From positions 1-39,279 of the forward strand of contig NZ_BDBC01000075.1 in the NCBI RefSeq assembly GCF_001612785.1: a stretch of DNA of 39,279 nt, read 5' to 3'. Origin of the DNA: Nocardia beijingensis NBRC 16342 (GTDB taxonomy: Bacteria; Actinomycetota; Actinomycetes; Mycobacteriales; Mycobacteriaceae). A program made the translations under genes and the position numbers. Below are positions 26,163 through 34,457 of the stretch, piece after piece. Positions within the stretch are counted from its first letter, which is position 1. Every line of letters starts with the position of its first letter. A model generated the notes under the pieces. It made no database searches. It was not told the DNA's origin and was given only the letters and a program-made list of their open reading frames with translations.

Positions 26163-26834
26163 GTGCAACCCGTCCGGCGCACCAGCCTCATCGCCCAGGT
26201 CACCGAACAGCTGCGTGCCGAAATCCGTTCCGGCCGTTGGCCGATCGGCTCCCGCATCCCGACCGAGCCGGAGCTCACCGAGCTCACCGGCACCGGCCGC
26301 AACACGGTGCGCGAGGCCGTGCAGGCCCTCGTGCACGCGGGCATGCTGGAGCGTCGCCAAGGCTCTGGAACGTACGTGATCGCCGCATCGGACCTGGGCG
26401 GAACTCTCGGCAAATACTTCGCCGACGCCGAGGAACGCGACGTGCTGGAGCTGCGCCTCGCGCTGGACGTCACCGCCGCGGGCCTGGCCGCGCGCCGCCG
26501 CGACGACACCGACATCGCGAACCTGCTGCGCCTGCTGGCCGAACGCGACAAGAAGTGGGACGAGGACCCCACCGCCGCGATCGAGGCGGACGTCCAATTG
26601 CATCGCGCGATCGTCGTCGCGAGCCACAACGCGGTGTACCTCGAGTTCTACGATTCGCTGCTGCCCATCATCGAACAGGTCATCCGCGCACGCACGGCCA
26701 AGTCCGACGATTCCTACACCGACGAGCACGCCGCGCTGGTGCACGCCGTCATCGACGGCGATCCCGAGCGGGCCGCCTCCGCGACCCGCTGCTTCCTCGA
26801 CTCGCTCATCGCGGAATATCCCGACGCGCGATAA
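26163..26834 (+). CDS. GntR-family regulator, FadR/FCD subfamily
   Basis: A 223-residue metabolite-responsive repressor type. The N-terminal winged helix covers residues ~5-72, with IRSGRWPIGSRIPTEPELTE, GRNTVREAVQALVHAGMLE and RRQGSGTYV. The C-terminal FCD helical domain (~90-215) contains VLELRLALDVTAAGLAARRR, DVQLHRAIVVASHN and DEHAALVHAVIDGD, which include the Asp and His positions that bind metal or carboxylate effectors. GTG at 26163 is six bases after TACTCT. It is divergent from the CynX-type transporter and upstream of the second narK, so it may control either. The effector is unknown. Confidence 0.9.
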   Translation: MQPVRRTSLIAQVTEQLRAEIRSGRWPIGSRIPTEPELTELTGTGRNTVREAVQALVHAGMLERRQGSGTYVIAASDLGGTLGKYFADAEERDVLELRLALDVTAAGLAARRRDDTDIANLLRLLAERDKKWDEDPTAAIEADVQLHRAIVVASHNAVYLEFYDSLLPIIEQVIRARTAKSDDSYTDEHAALVHAVIDGDPERAASATRCFLDSLIAEYPDAR

Positions 26835-26844
26835 ACGGCGTCAG

Positions 26845-26860
26845 GTAACCGAGTGGTCAC
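26845..26860 (+). promoter_or_regulatory. Possible GlnR-like site upstream of second narK
   Basis: GTAAC, six bases, GTCAC. This fits the simple AC-n9-AC mycobacterial GlnR pattern but lacks GAAAC half-sites. It lies about 170 bp upstream of the second narK and just after the GntR stop. Confidence 0.3.
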
Positions 26861-27028
26861 CATTCCCCGCCGCGTGATGTGAGTCGGAATTGCCGGGAAC
26901 GTCATCGAGGGCCACGGGGACGCAACAAGCGGCTCATACCTTTGTCTCGACCGTAGCTAGGCACTCGACAGCCGCCGGCGGCACTGCGCCGCGATGAGGG
27001 CCGGTCGAGCCGAATCGAGAGGAAGCCG

Positions 27029-28510
27029 ATGACCGCCGTAGCAGCCACCGGCCAGCAGTCGCAGACAACGACTTTCGAATATCAGAAACGTGGACGCTGG
27101 CTCGACCACTGGGATCCGGACAACCCGACGTTCTGGGCATCCGGGGGCGCGAAGACCGCGCGCAAGAATCTCATCTTCTCCGTGTTCGCCGAGAATCTCG
27201 GCTTCAGCATCTGGGTCATCTGGGGCACCGTGGTGACCAGCATGGGCGCAGCCGGATTCGACTTCCTCGCCGGTCTCGGGAAGGGCAACCCCATCGCGGT
27301 GAGCAACGCGCTGTTGCTGACCTCGACCCCCACCCTGGTCGGCGCCGCGCTGCGCATCCCGTACACCTTCGCCATTCCCCGGTTCGGCGGGCGGGCGTTC
27401 ACCGTGTTCAGTGCGGGAATGCTGCTGCTTCCCACGCTCGGCCTGGCCTACTTCGTCAACCAGCCGGGCACCCCGATGTGGGTGTTCCTGGTGCTCGCGG
27501 CGCTCGCGGGCGTCGGCGGCGGCAACTTCTCCTCCTCGATGGCCAACATCAACTTCTTCTTCCCGGAGGGCAAGAAGGGTGCGGCCCTGGGCATCAACGC
27601 GGCCGGCGGCAACCTCGGCGTCGCCCAGACCCAGCTGATCCTGCCGTTGGTGATCACCCTCGGCACCCACATCATGGCCAAGGACCCGGGCGGCTATCGC
27701 TTCGGCATCACGCTGTCGGTGCTGGTCTGGGTGCCGTTCATCCTGGCCGCCGCGTTCGGCGCGCTGCGCTACATGGACAGCATCGCCACCGCCAAGTCCG
27801 ACGGGAAGTCCTACCGACTCGCGCTAACCAACCGGCACACCTGGGTGATGGCGATCCTCTACATCGGCACCTTCGGCTCGTTCATCGGCTTCTCCTTCGC
27901 CTTCCCGACCCTGATCAAGGCCAACTTCCCCGACCTGGCCAAGATCGGCTGGATCACCACGCTCGGCAACCTGGCGTTCCTCGGCGCGCTGGTCGGGTCG
28001 TTCAGCAGGCCGTTCGGCGGGTGGGTGTCGGACAAGGTCGGCGGCGCGAAGATCACCCTCTACGTGTTCGGCGGCATGGCGATCGCCGTCGCGCTGATCA
28101 TGGCCGGGCTGGAATTGAAGAGCTTCCCGCTGTATCTGGTCGCGTTCCTGTTGCTGTTCGTGCTCACCGGCATCGGCAACGGCTCGACCTACCGGATGAT
28201 CCCGACCATCTTCAGCGCGGAGTCCAAGAAGTACGCCGCCGAGCACGGCATCGACATCGCCGAAGCCGCCGTCTCCGCCAAACGCCAAGCCGGCGCAGCG
28301 ATCGGCGTCATCGGCGCGGTCGGCGCCTCCGGCGGCTGGCTGTTGCAGCAGGCGCTGCGGTTGTCCAACACCCACCTGCACAGCATGGCTCCCGCGTTCT
28401 GGGCCTACGCCGGCGCGTTCCTGGTGATGGCCGCCGTGACCTGGTGGTTCTACCTGCGGTCCTCGTTCGCCATCCAGCGCGTTCCCTCGCTGGCTTACGC
28501 GAACGTCTGA
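27029..28510 (+). CDS. Second NarK-family nitrate/nitrite MFS transporter
   Basis: A 493-residue twelve-span transporter paralogous to the narK at 23034. It carries the same N-terminal extension (RGRWLDHWDPDNPTFWASGG), the nitrate signature GVGGGNFSSSMANINFFFP, and FVLTGIGNGSTYRMIPTIF in the second half. It differs by a longer loop around residues 75-90 (AGFDFLAGLGKGNP). Function: nitrate uptake and/or nitrite export at the cytoplasmic membrane. A strong ribosome site (GAGAGGAAG) precedes the ATG. It is monocistronic, followed by a perfect 10-bp hairpin 11 bases after the stop. Having two NarK proteins suggests separate roles, for example assimilation versus respiration, but no narGHJI genes are in the window. 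Confidence 0.9.
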   Translation: MTAVAATGQQSQTTTFEYQKRGRWLDHWDPDNPTFWASGGAKTARKNLIFSVFAENLGFSIWVIWGTVVTSMGAAGFDFLAGLGKGNPIAVSNALLLTSTPTLVGAALRIPYTFAIPRFGGRAFTVFSAGMLLLPTLGLAYFVNQPGTPMWVFLVLAALAGVGGGNFSSSMANINFFFPEGKKGAALGINAAGGNLGVAQTQLILPLVITLGTHIMAKDPGGYRFGITLSVLVWVPFILAAAFGALRYMDSIATAKSDGKSYRLALTNRHTWVMAILYIGTFGSFIGFSFAFPTLIKANFPDLAKIGWITTLGNLAFLGALVGSFSRPFGGWVSDKVGGAKITLYVFGGMAIAVALIMAGLELKSFPLYLVAFLLLFVLTGIGNGSTYRMIPTIFSAESKKYAAEHGIDIAEAAVSAKRQAGAAIGVIGAVGASGGWLLQQALRLSNTHLHSMAPAFWAYAGAFLVMAAVTWWFYLRSSFAIQRVPSLAYANV

Positions 28511-28521
28511 CCGTCCCAGCC

Positions 28522-28549
28522 TGTCCCGCGGTCCGGACCCCGCGGGACA
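28522..28549 (+). terminator. GC-rich hairpin terminator after second narK
   Basis: Arms TGTCCCGCGG (28522-28531) and CCGCGGGACA (28540-28549) are exact complements with an eight-base loop, beginning 11 bases after the stop. There is no T-tract, as is common for actinobacterial terminators. Confidence 0.6.
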
Positions 28550-28595
28550 CGGGCGTCGCATCCGCCGTCCCCCCTCCGGCGGAGCCGACCCCGAT

Positions 28596-28681
28596 ACCGA
28601 ACGTCCGCTCGTCGCCCGGATGTGATTCCGGGTCCCGCAACGGGTTCCGGCCTGCACCGGGACGACGGGCGGACGTTCGGT
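28596..28681. repeat. 19-bp inverted repeat with structured 48-bp centre
   Basis: Arms at 28596-28614 and 28663-28681 pair over 13 bp, one G-U wobble and 5 bp more. After a one-base bulge the stem continues with CCCGG/CCGGG. The centre itself contains CCCG-caa-CGGG. It could be a bidirectional terminator, a structured RNA, or the footprint of a small mobile repeat. Confidence 0.6.
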
Positions 28682-28937
28682 TCGCGCGTACCGGCGAGCA
28701 CGAGCGATGCGATCAGCGCTCGCCAGCGGCCAGATCGACCAGCCTGCCCGCATTCGACAGGGCGGTGACCAACGCAAGTGCCCAGGGCATCGGCGCGGTC
28801 GTAGAGACTCGCGGTGCCGATCGAGATACCGCCGGCGGCAACGGCGCGCATACCGACCCCGTAGCCACCCGGCAGCCGCGACATGGGTCAGTAATGCGGT
28901 TGCGGCCGCGCGAGGATGGCGGCTGAGCGCCTCGCCG

Positions 28938-29711
28938 CTAATACGGTAGGTGGACTCCGTCGCGGACTTCCTTGACCGTTCTGGCGATCATCTGTTGCAG
29001 GGTGGCGGCGATGCGCTCCGGCGTGGTGGGTTTGATCGTCAGCAGGTCGGTGCCGAAGGTGACGTAGCGACCGTCGTTCGCGACGTCGTTGAGTTGGAAA
29101 TCCTTGCGGCCGTGGGTATGCCGGTTGTCGACGCTGCCCATCGCGTAGACGCCGACGTGCCCGATCAAGGTCATCGCGCGGGTGAAGAACCGCTCGAACT
29201 CCTCCCGTGGCGTCGGTCGCCACGCGTCGCGGACCGGCGGTCTCGGCCGCGCCAACTCCTCGGTGGAGATTTGCAATTGCTTGCCCTTCCCCGGGGCACA
29301 GGCGGGGAACACCTCGACCACAGCGCCCGCCACCTCGCCTGCGGGCAGCAACGTCAGCACCACGTCACCGCCGTGTTCGGGTTCCGGTCCAGGTTCCTGC
29401 ACCGCGATCGCGCCGTGTTCGTAGTGCACCCCCGCATGAGCGCGCAGCCTGCGGTCGCGGCGTCTACCGGCGAATCCGGCCACTTCGACCCGCGCCTCGG
29501 GAGCCAGCAGCACTTCCACCGCGCGCAACAACCCGTCATCGATGCGGGGGCGCAGCGACTGCGCGGCCGCCTGCCGCAACCGCAAACTCTCCGAACGGAA
29601 TTCGGTCGTGTACTGGTGCTGCAAGGGATACGGCAGTACGTCCCGGCCGGTGGACTCCCATAGGGTCCGGAATTCGAGCGCGGTGAATCGCCAGTGCTGT
29701 ACCTCGGGCAT
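28938..29711 (-). CDS. espG: ESX secretion-associated protein EspG
   Basis: A 257-residue cytosolic chaperone of the EspG family, which binds the tip of PE-PPE heterodimers and delivers them to the type VII secretion ATPase. The N-terminal motif WRFTALEFRTLWESTGRDVL and following PYPLQ fit the family, as do the central beta-sheet region and the C-terminal YVTFGTDLLTIKPTTPERI segment. AAGGA lies eight bases before the ATG. It is the last gene of a four-gene cassette, 11 bases after the PPE-like gene, its presumed client. Which ESX system it serves cannot be decided, since no eccC or other core genes are present. Confidence 0.85.
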   Translation of the reverse strand: MPEVQHWRFTALEFRTLWESTGRDVLPYPLQHQYTTEFRSESLRLRQAAAQSLRPRIDDGLLRAVEVLLAPEARVEVAGFAGRRRDRRLRAHAGVHYEHGAIAVQEPGPEPEHGGDVVLTLLPAGEVAGAVVEVFPACAPGKGKQLQISTEELARPRPPVRDAWRPTPREEFERFFTRAMTLIGHVGVYAMGSVDNRHTHGRKDFQLNDVANDGRYVTFGTDLLTIKPTTPERIAATLQQMIARTVKEVRDGVHLPY

Positions 29712-29722
29712 GGGTGAGGTCC

Positions 29723-31057
29723 TTATCGCGGGTTGTCACCGATGACCGGCGGAACCGTTCTCGGCAGCTGGTCCAGCCCCGTGAGCTCGTCACCGTGTTC
29801 CTGAGTGATCAGGTAATCCGGGATGCCCTTGGTCGATTCCTCCTCCGACTTGCCGCCGCGCGCACCGGGCGACATTCCGCTCATACCGCTGGTACCTGCG
29901 CGTCCGGGCGAGGCACCGGTGCGTGCGGCCGCGGCCGAGACGGCGCTGGGATTGTTCGGCGCGCCTTTGAACGGCACCGAGACACCCGGGCCGCCCGGCG
30001 TTCCGGGATTACCCGGCGTGCTGAGGTGCGGGCTGCCAGGACTGTGCGGCGATGTGCTCGGCGTTGGCGTCGTGGAGGCAGGCGTTGTCGAAGCCGGAGT
30101 GGTGGACGCCGGAGTCGTCGATTCCTGCGTGGTCGACGCCGGGTCGGTACTGGTCGACTCCGCCGTCTCCGAGGCATTGTCCGAGGGTTGATCGCTCGAC
30201 TGAGTCGCCGAATCCTCGCTGGGATTCTTGCCGGAGGGATCCGAGCTGGGCGATGAGGTCCCCGAGGGGTTCTGACTGCCGTTGCTCGTCCCTCGGGGAC
30301 TGGTGCCGTTATCGGTGCCACCCGGATTCGTGGAGGAAACCGGACGCGGAATCACAGGGACATTGGTATCCGATTCCATGACAACCGGGGCGTAGACGGT
30401 TCGTAGCACCCGCAAGGCTTCGGTCTTCGCGTTGTACTCGGCGACGTCGTCGTTGCGCCATCCGCGCCCGGCGACGAAGGCGAGGGCGTTGCCGATTCCA
30501 CTGCGGTGCTGCGGCGCGTGCGGGACCAGTTGCTTGGTCGGTTCCAGCCCGGTCAGCAACTCGGACAGCTTGTTGCCGGTCAGCCGGGCCGCATTCGAGA
30601 CCTGCGCGCCTTGGGCGGCATAGTCCGCGACCGCACTTGCTGCGGCATTGCGCGCCTCACCCCGCCACACGCTGTCATCGGTGGCCCGCGCCATCGCCTT
30701 CGTGAAGGTATCCAGAGAGGTCTGGTGCCGGTCGGCGATGGTGTTCCACGCGGCCACCAGATCGGTGACCGCCTTCAAATCGATCTGATCGACCTTGCCT
30801 CGCAGCGTCGCGACATCGTGCCGCTCGAACTCGTCGGCGTCGAGCACCTCCCGCGGCCGGAATTCGCCCTGGAACCCGACCTCCGAAGCGCGACTACGCA
30901 CACCATCACGCTGCCGGTTGTACTTGTCCTGCACCCCGGCCACATTCACCTCGGGCTGCAACTCTTCACCCGAGATCCAATTGGTGACGTTGCGCAGCAT
31001 CGTCGAGCCCAGTTGCCCCATATCGAAGACGCGCAGGGAGTCGAACGGGTTACCCAT
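29723..31057 (-). CDS. PPE-like ESX substrate with long Ser/Thr/Pro-rich tail
   Basis: A 444-residue protein. The N-terminal ~190 residues are helical and resemble PPE/WXG100-type secretion partners, with a WxG turn in DDSVWRGEARNAAASAVADY between two long helices. Residues ~240-340 are a low-complexity linker rich in Ser, Thr and Pro with tandem ASTTP units. The C-terminus ends with a basic/acidic stretch and IPDYLITQEHGDELTGLDQL. I infer export by ESX as a heterodimer with the upstream PE-like protein. Start and upstream stop share one base (TGATG), indicating translational coupling. Surface or cell-wall spanning roles are plausible for the linker but unproven. Confidence 0.8.
   Translation of the reverse strand: MGNPFDSLRVFDMGQLGSTMLRNVTNWISGEELQPEVNVAGVQDKYNRQRDGVRSRASEVGFQGEFRPREVLDADEFERHDVATLRGKVDQIDLKAVTDLVAAWNTIADRHQTSLDTFTKAMARATDDSVWRGEARNAAASAVADYAAQGAQVSNAARLTGNKLSELLTGLEPTKQLVPHAPQHRSGIGNALAFVAGRGWRNDDVAEYNAKTEALRVLRTVYAPVVMESDTNVPVIPRPVSSTNPGGTDNGTSPRGTSNGSQNPSGTSSPSSDPSGKNPSEDSATQSSDQPSDNASETAESTSTDPASTTQESTTPASTTPASTTPASTTPTPSTSPHSPGSPHLSTPGNPGTPGGPGVSVPFKGAPNNPSAVSAAAARTGASPGRAGTSGMSGMSPGARGGKSEEESTKGIPDYLITQEHGDELTGLDQLPRTVPPVIGDNPR
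30061..30150 (-). repeat. 15-bp in-frame tandem repeat in PPE-like linker
   Basis: About six degenerate 15-bp units, each encoding a pentapeptide of the form ASTTP or STTPA. Being a multiple of three, unit gain or loss would change linker length without breaking the frame. Confidence 0.6.
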
Positions 31058-31440
31058 CAGCGCACCTGCTCGGTGGTGTTCGCGAACTGCGTCGCGTTCT
31101 CGATGTCCTGTCCGGTGATGCGCTTGAACGAGATCGCCATGACCTCACGCATGTTCTTCACGGTCTCGATGTGCTCTTGGATGACTCGGTCGATCGAATG
31201 GGGCTCCCCTATAGCCTGCTTCAAGAACTTCTTGGTCAGGCCCTCGGCCATATTGAAATCGCCAAAGCCAGAGACATTCTGAGTAGCTCGCGCCAACCGA
31301 ATGAACTCCTGCAGCTCGGATATGCGCTGGTCGCATGCTTTCGCACAAGCGTATGCAGCGTTCTCGTCATCGAGGTAAAGTTCCCCACTTCGTGCCTGGC
31401 CGGCGAGCCGACTCCAGAGCGCCGCATCGTCCTCACTCAT
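31057..31440 (-). CDS. PE-like/WXG-type small helical ESX partner
   Basis: A 127-residue, mostly helical protein with no signal peptide. Two helices are separated by FGDFNMAEGLTKKFLKQA, and the second long helix contains HIETVKNMREVMAISFKRIT. A strict WxG or PE motif is missing. Size, helicity, position immediately upstream of a PPE-like gene and the shared-base overlap identify it as the likely PE-like partner. GGGAGGGA precedes the ATG. The cysteine pair in AYACAKACDQR is unusual for this class. The functional assignment rests mainly on context. Confidence 0.7.
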   Translation of the reverse strand: MSEDDAALWSRLAGQARSGELYLDDENAAYACAKACDQRISELQEFIRLARATQNVSGFGDFNMAEGLTKKFLKQAIGEPHSIDRVIQEHIETVKNMREVMAISFKRITGQDIENATQFANTTEQVR

Positions 31441-31455
31441 AAGATCCCTCCCTGA

Positions 31456-31986
31456 TCAATGCGGTAGCGAAGGCACGATCGACTGACCAACGCGATAGAG
31501 GACCGAGCACGGGTCGTCCAGGCCGTCCATGCCAGCACGGTTCAGAACACTCAGTTGCACAACCCCCTGCGATGCAGGGAAAAGTACGTCACAACCGAGA
31601 TTCTTCGACGCGCCCTCGACTTTGAATTGCCGACCTTGCCGACCCGCAACCGTGACATCTCGAAACTCGACGTTCCCAGGCTTATGCTCGAACTCAGCCA
31701 CAGTACGACTGGTGGAGTACACCGTGATAAAGTATTTCGGTCCATCCCAGGCGCAAATTTCCCAGCCGGACTGGTGCACGCCTGCGATACCACTCTCTTC
31801 AGATGCCGGATCAACCCCAGCTGCCCGCAGCGCGTCATCGGGAATCCCCGTGCACGGGTTGAACAGCGCCTGCGTCGCACTGGTGCTGGACCCCGTCGTG
31901 GGCGACCCGGTCGTGGTGCCCTCACATCCCACGGTTCCGGTCGCCAGTGCACCGATGAGCAGTGCCAACAGGATTCGACGACTCAT
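31456..31986 (-). CDS. DUF3558 family lipoprotein
   Basis: A 176-residue putative lipoprotein. The signal is MSRRILLALLIGALATGTVG followed by Cys, a near-consensus lipobox. Mature features of DUF3558 are FNPCTGIPDDALRAAGVDP near the start, GWEICAWDG in the middle, CDVLFPASQGVVQLSV, and a final DPCSVLYRVGQSIVPSLP. Four to five cysteines suggest disulfides outside the membrane. DUF3558 lipoproteins are frequent next to PE/PPE/EspG genes in Nocardia, but their function is not established. I chose ATG 31986, with GAGAGGGTGGGG upstream; the frame is open much further but that part is not coding-like. It is first in the cassette, 15 bases before the PE-like gene. Confidence 0.85.
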   Translation of the reverse strand: MSRRILLALLIGALATGTVGCEGTTTGSPTTGSSTSATQALFNPCTGIPDDALRAAGVDPASEESGIAGVHQSGWEICAWDGPKYFITVYSTSRTVAEFEHKPGNVEFRDVTVAGRQGRQFKVEGASKNLGCDVLFPASQGVVQLSVLNRAGMDGLDDPCSVLYRVGQSIVPSLPH

Positions 31987-32238
31987 CCCCACCCTCTCGA
32001 CCCGTGACGACTCAAGTGCGCCAACAGTAGCAGACGGGCTGGGTGGTGCTTCCTGGTTGCGCTGGTCGGTGTGGGTATCGAGCTCGGGCGTGTGGGGCGA
32101 CGGTGGGCCGGGGGTTGGAGAGGCTTTCCGCAGTGGGGCATAGGGGTTTGGGGAGGGATCTATGGTGGCAGGGCAGTAACGGGATGGATGAAAGTCAGGA
32201 CATAGGACTGAGTTCGACGAAGATTCGAAGGGGTTGGA

Positions 32239-32661
32239 ATGATGAAGTTCGGCAAGATCATGGCGGGGTTCGCGCTGGCTGCCGCCGCGGTCTCGATCGC
32301 TCCCGCCGTCGCCTCCGCTGACGATCCGGAGTTTCCGCGCAACGGCGTCATCCCGCCGGGGACCTACCACATCGGGAGAGGTCCCTCCAATGTGATCGGG
32401 TCGCCGATCGAGAACTGCGATCTGCAAGTGTTCGGTGATGGCAGCGCTGTGGCGCTGGTTTGCGGCGCCACGAGCCGGAGCGGACATCAGACGCCGGTCG
32501 GCCCGGACGAGACCTATGTTTCGTTCGACTTCGTGCCGCTCGGCCTCGACCTGCATGACATCGACCCCCGGCAGGGGCTTTGGAGCGGAACGGTAAATAT
32601 CGCCGGGACTCCGATCATTGCCCCGTACCCGCTGGCAGCAGTCTGGCTCAGCCGCCGCTGA
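32239..32661 (+). CDS. Small secreted protein
   Basis: A 140-residue exported protein of unknown function. The signal peptide is clear: MMKFGKIMAGFALAAAAVSI, then APAVASA with cleavage before DDPEF. The mature part has two cysteines (ENCDLQVF and ALVCGATS) that could form one disulfide, and is predicted largely beta (PGTYHIGRGPSNVIG; DETYVSFDFVPLGL). This resembles small mycobacterial/nocardial secreted beta proteins, though I cannot name a family. GAAGGGG precedes two consecutive ATGs. It is divergent from the ESX cassette, with about 250 bp of shared upstream DNA that shows no clear operator. Confidence 0.7.
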   Translation: MMKFGKIMAGFALAAAAVSIAPAVASADDPEFPRNGVIPPGTYHIGRGPSNVIGSPIENCDLQVFGDGSAVALVCGATSRSGHQTPVGPDETYVSFDFVPLGLDLHDIDPRQGLWSGTVNIAGTPIIAPYPLAAVWLSRR

Positions 32662-32764
32662 ACTGGATACGCGGGTGGTGCGTTGCTTCGCTCGCGCCGC
32701 GACAGATACGGCCTGGACATCGGCTGGGAGCCGAAGTCCGGGCCGTATTTCGGCTACCGCCGGT

Positions 32765-32980
32765 TCACAGATCAGATTTCGGGTCGAACGCGCACGCTGC
32801 GACGCTGGCCGTGAAGGCGCTCCATTGGCCCGGCGTGAAGATGAGCGCTGGACCGCTCGGGTCTTTCGAATCACGGACGCCGACGTGACCAGCCGCGAGC
32901 CACGCGACTTCGACGCACGCATCGGCCTCACCACTGTGGACAGACTTGAACCACTTGGCTCTGGATAGGTCGCTGCTCAT
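32765..32980 (-). CDS. DUF397 domain protein
   Basis: A 71-residue small protein that shows the whole DUF397 pattern: WFKSVHSGEADACVEVAWL, then VGVRDSKDPSGPALIFTPGQW and AFTASVA. DUF397 proteins are typically encoded just after an XRE/DUF5753 regulator in actinomycetes; such pairs have been compared to toxin-antitoxin-like or developmental switches (BldB/WhiJ-associated in Streptomyces). Its ATG overlaps the regulator stop by one base (TAATG), so the two are co-translated. It converges with the secreted-protein gene. Confidence 0.88.
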   Translation of the reverse strand: MSSDLSRAKWFKSVHSGEADACVEVAWLAAGHVGVRDSKDPSGPALIFTPGQWSAFTASVAACAFDPKSDL

Positions 32981-33852
32981 TATTCGTATCCCCTGGCCAT
33001 ATTCCTGAGCAAGTCTCTCGATCGTTGCTCGTCTAGTGCAGCACGCTCGACGGCTGCGTGGATCACCCGGAAGCGGTTCACATCGTCCGCCTCCTCGAAG
33101 ATCATTGTGCCGATGGCACCTTCGGTGTAGACGACGGACGGTTCGTTATGAGGGAAGTCGATGATGATGTACGGCGGGACCGCCAACCCGCCCGGGAAGC
33201 CAGCAGCGAAGGGAACGACCCGGATCGAGACATTCTCCCGCGTACCCATGTCGGCAAGATGACGGTATTGCGAAGACATGATCCGTGCAGAACCGACCAC
33301 AGTGCGCAGAGCCGACTCATGTACCAGGAATTCCGCCTGCATCGGCTTGTGCTTTCGAGTAAGTATTGCTGATCGCTGGATTCTCCGTTCCACCAGCCAG
33401 TCGGCATCCTCGGAGGAGCCCCTCGACGCAGCGGAACGCACGCTGCGAGCATAGTCGGGAGTCTGCAAGAGGCCCGGAATGATAAGCGCTTGGAAAAAGT
33501 GCAATCCTGTTGCGGCAGCCTCCAATTGCAGATACGTGTTGAACCCGGGTCGCACCAGATCCCGGAAGTCCTCCCACCACGGTTTCACACGCGCATGCTC
33601 GGCAAGGGATTTCAAATACTCGGTCCGCTCGTCCGGCACCCCGTAGTACTGGCAGAGGTACTCGATGTCGCGGACTTTGATCTTCTCGTTCTGCCCCAAC
33701 TCCAGCCGCCCGAGTGAGGATCGGCTGATCTCCAGGACTTCGGCTACCTGCTCGAGGGTGTAACCGTTTGCCTGACGCGCGTCGCGCAGTGCGCGGCCCA
33801 ACTGGCGACGCGGCAGCGTCGTCCGGCCGACATCCGACTTGGTACCGACCAT
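32980..33852 (-). CDS. XRE-family regulator with DUF5753 domain
   Basis: A 290-residue regulator. The N-terminal HTH spans ~15-70: LGRALRDARQANGYTLEQVA and ISRSSLGRLELGQNEKIKVR. The DUF5753 domain follows with VKPWWEDFRDLVRPGFNTYL, IIPGLLQTPDYARSV, and HESALRTVVGSARIMSSQYR, ending in the typical FEEADDVNRFRVIHAAVERA. ATG 33852 is supported by GGAGGA nine bases upstream; the frame extends to 33996 without a better site. It is coupled to the DUF397 gene. The HTH and sensor region match the truncated regulator at 1-406, so these are paralogous modules. Confidence 0.92.
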   Translation of the reverse strand: MVGTKSDVGRTTLPRRQLGRALRDARQANGYTLEQVAEVLEISRSSLGRLELGQNEKIKVRDIEYLCQYYGVPDERTEYLKSLAEHARVKPWWEDFRDLVRPGFNTYLQLEAAATGLHFFQALIIPGLLQTPDYARSVRSAASRGSSEDADWLVERRIQRSAILTRKHKPMQAEFLVHESALRTVVGSARIMSSQYRHLADMGTRENVSIRVVPFAAGFPGGLAVPPYIIIDFPHNEPSVVYTEGAIGTMIFEEADDVNRFRVIHAAVERAALDEQRSRDLLRNMARGYE

Positions 33853-34007
33853 TTCCGTTGCGTCCTCCCCTGCTATCCCACGGTGTGACCTGCTTTTTCC
33901 CACGGCGAGAATCGATGTCGGCCCACTCGGGAGGCGCTCAGCGCGTACGCGCCGTTTGCTGGGCACCGGCCGATTCGAGCTCCCCGTCGTGAGCACGTTC
34001 GCAGCAT

Positions 34008-34457
34008 ATGCACATGGCCGAACAACACGGAACGGAACTCGATTTCGTCACGAATTTCCGCGCGCCGGAGTCAATTACGCAGGATCCCCAGCCGACGGGA
34101 CCCGGCGCCGAGCCACACCGGCGCGGGCGTGGCGAGGTGACGGAGGGCCTATTCGTCCCGCCCGGCATCTGCGCGCGCGCCGACGTGCGGCTGGCGCACG
34201 AGCAGATGCGGGTTCACCTGACTTGCCGGGTCGAGCGGTGTGCGTGGAAGGCGGCGGCGTACCGCACGCTGGTGCTCGCGGGACGGCTGACGCCGCAGGC
34301 GGTGAGCCACCGGGAACGCGCCGCGGCGCGCGGAATCGGGTTCCCGTCACATGACGAATGCGGCAACGCCGGCCACACCCTCGACGTGCACACGATCCAA
34401 GCGGTGCTGGAGCGATTGTCGGCCTTGGCGGCCCCGCCCGACTCGCCGCGGGGGTGA
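34008..34457 (+). CDS. Conserved hypothetical protein divergent from XRE regulator
   Basis: A 149-residue hydrophilic protein without signal or membrane segment. It has a CRVERCAWKAAAYRTLVLAG segment with two cysteines, and a C-terminal helical DVHTIQAVLERLSALAAP. I do not recognise a family; similar genes appear to accompany XRE/DUF5753 loci. Two ATGs (34008, 34014) are candidate starts and neither has a clear ribosome site. The stop overlaps the next GTG as GTGA. Confidence 0.65.
   Translation: MHMAEQHGTELDFVTNFRAPESITQDPQPTGPGAEPHRRGRGEVTEGLFVPPGICARADVRLAHEQMRVHLTCRVERCAWKAAAYRTLVLAGRLTPQAVSHRERAAARGIGFPSHDECGNAGHTLDVHTIQAVLERLSALAAPPDSPRG

Larger units (their letters stand above)
28511..28937. 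other. Intergenic region with tandem hairpins
   Basis: No gene is supported. After the terminator-like hairpin at 28522-28549 there is a 7-bp stem (28561-28567 with 28577-28583) and then a large imperfect inverted repeat (28596-28681). The rest, up to the convergent EspG stop at 28938, shows only low-quality open frames. Confidence 0.5.

Noticed and set aside
28495..28884. Possible 129-residue minus-strand protein
   Set aside because: It reads through the hairpin cluster and the end of narK2, has no family motif and no good start; only the first ~50 residues look even mildly protein-like.
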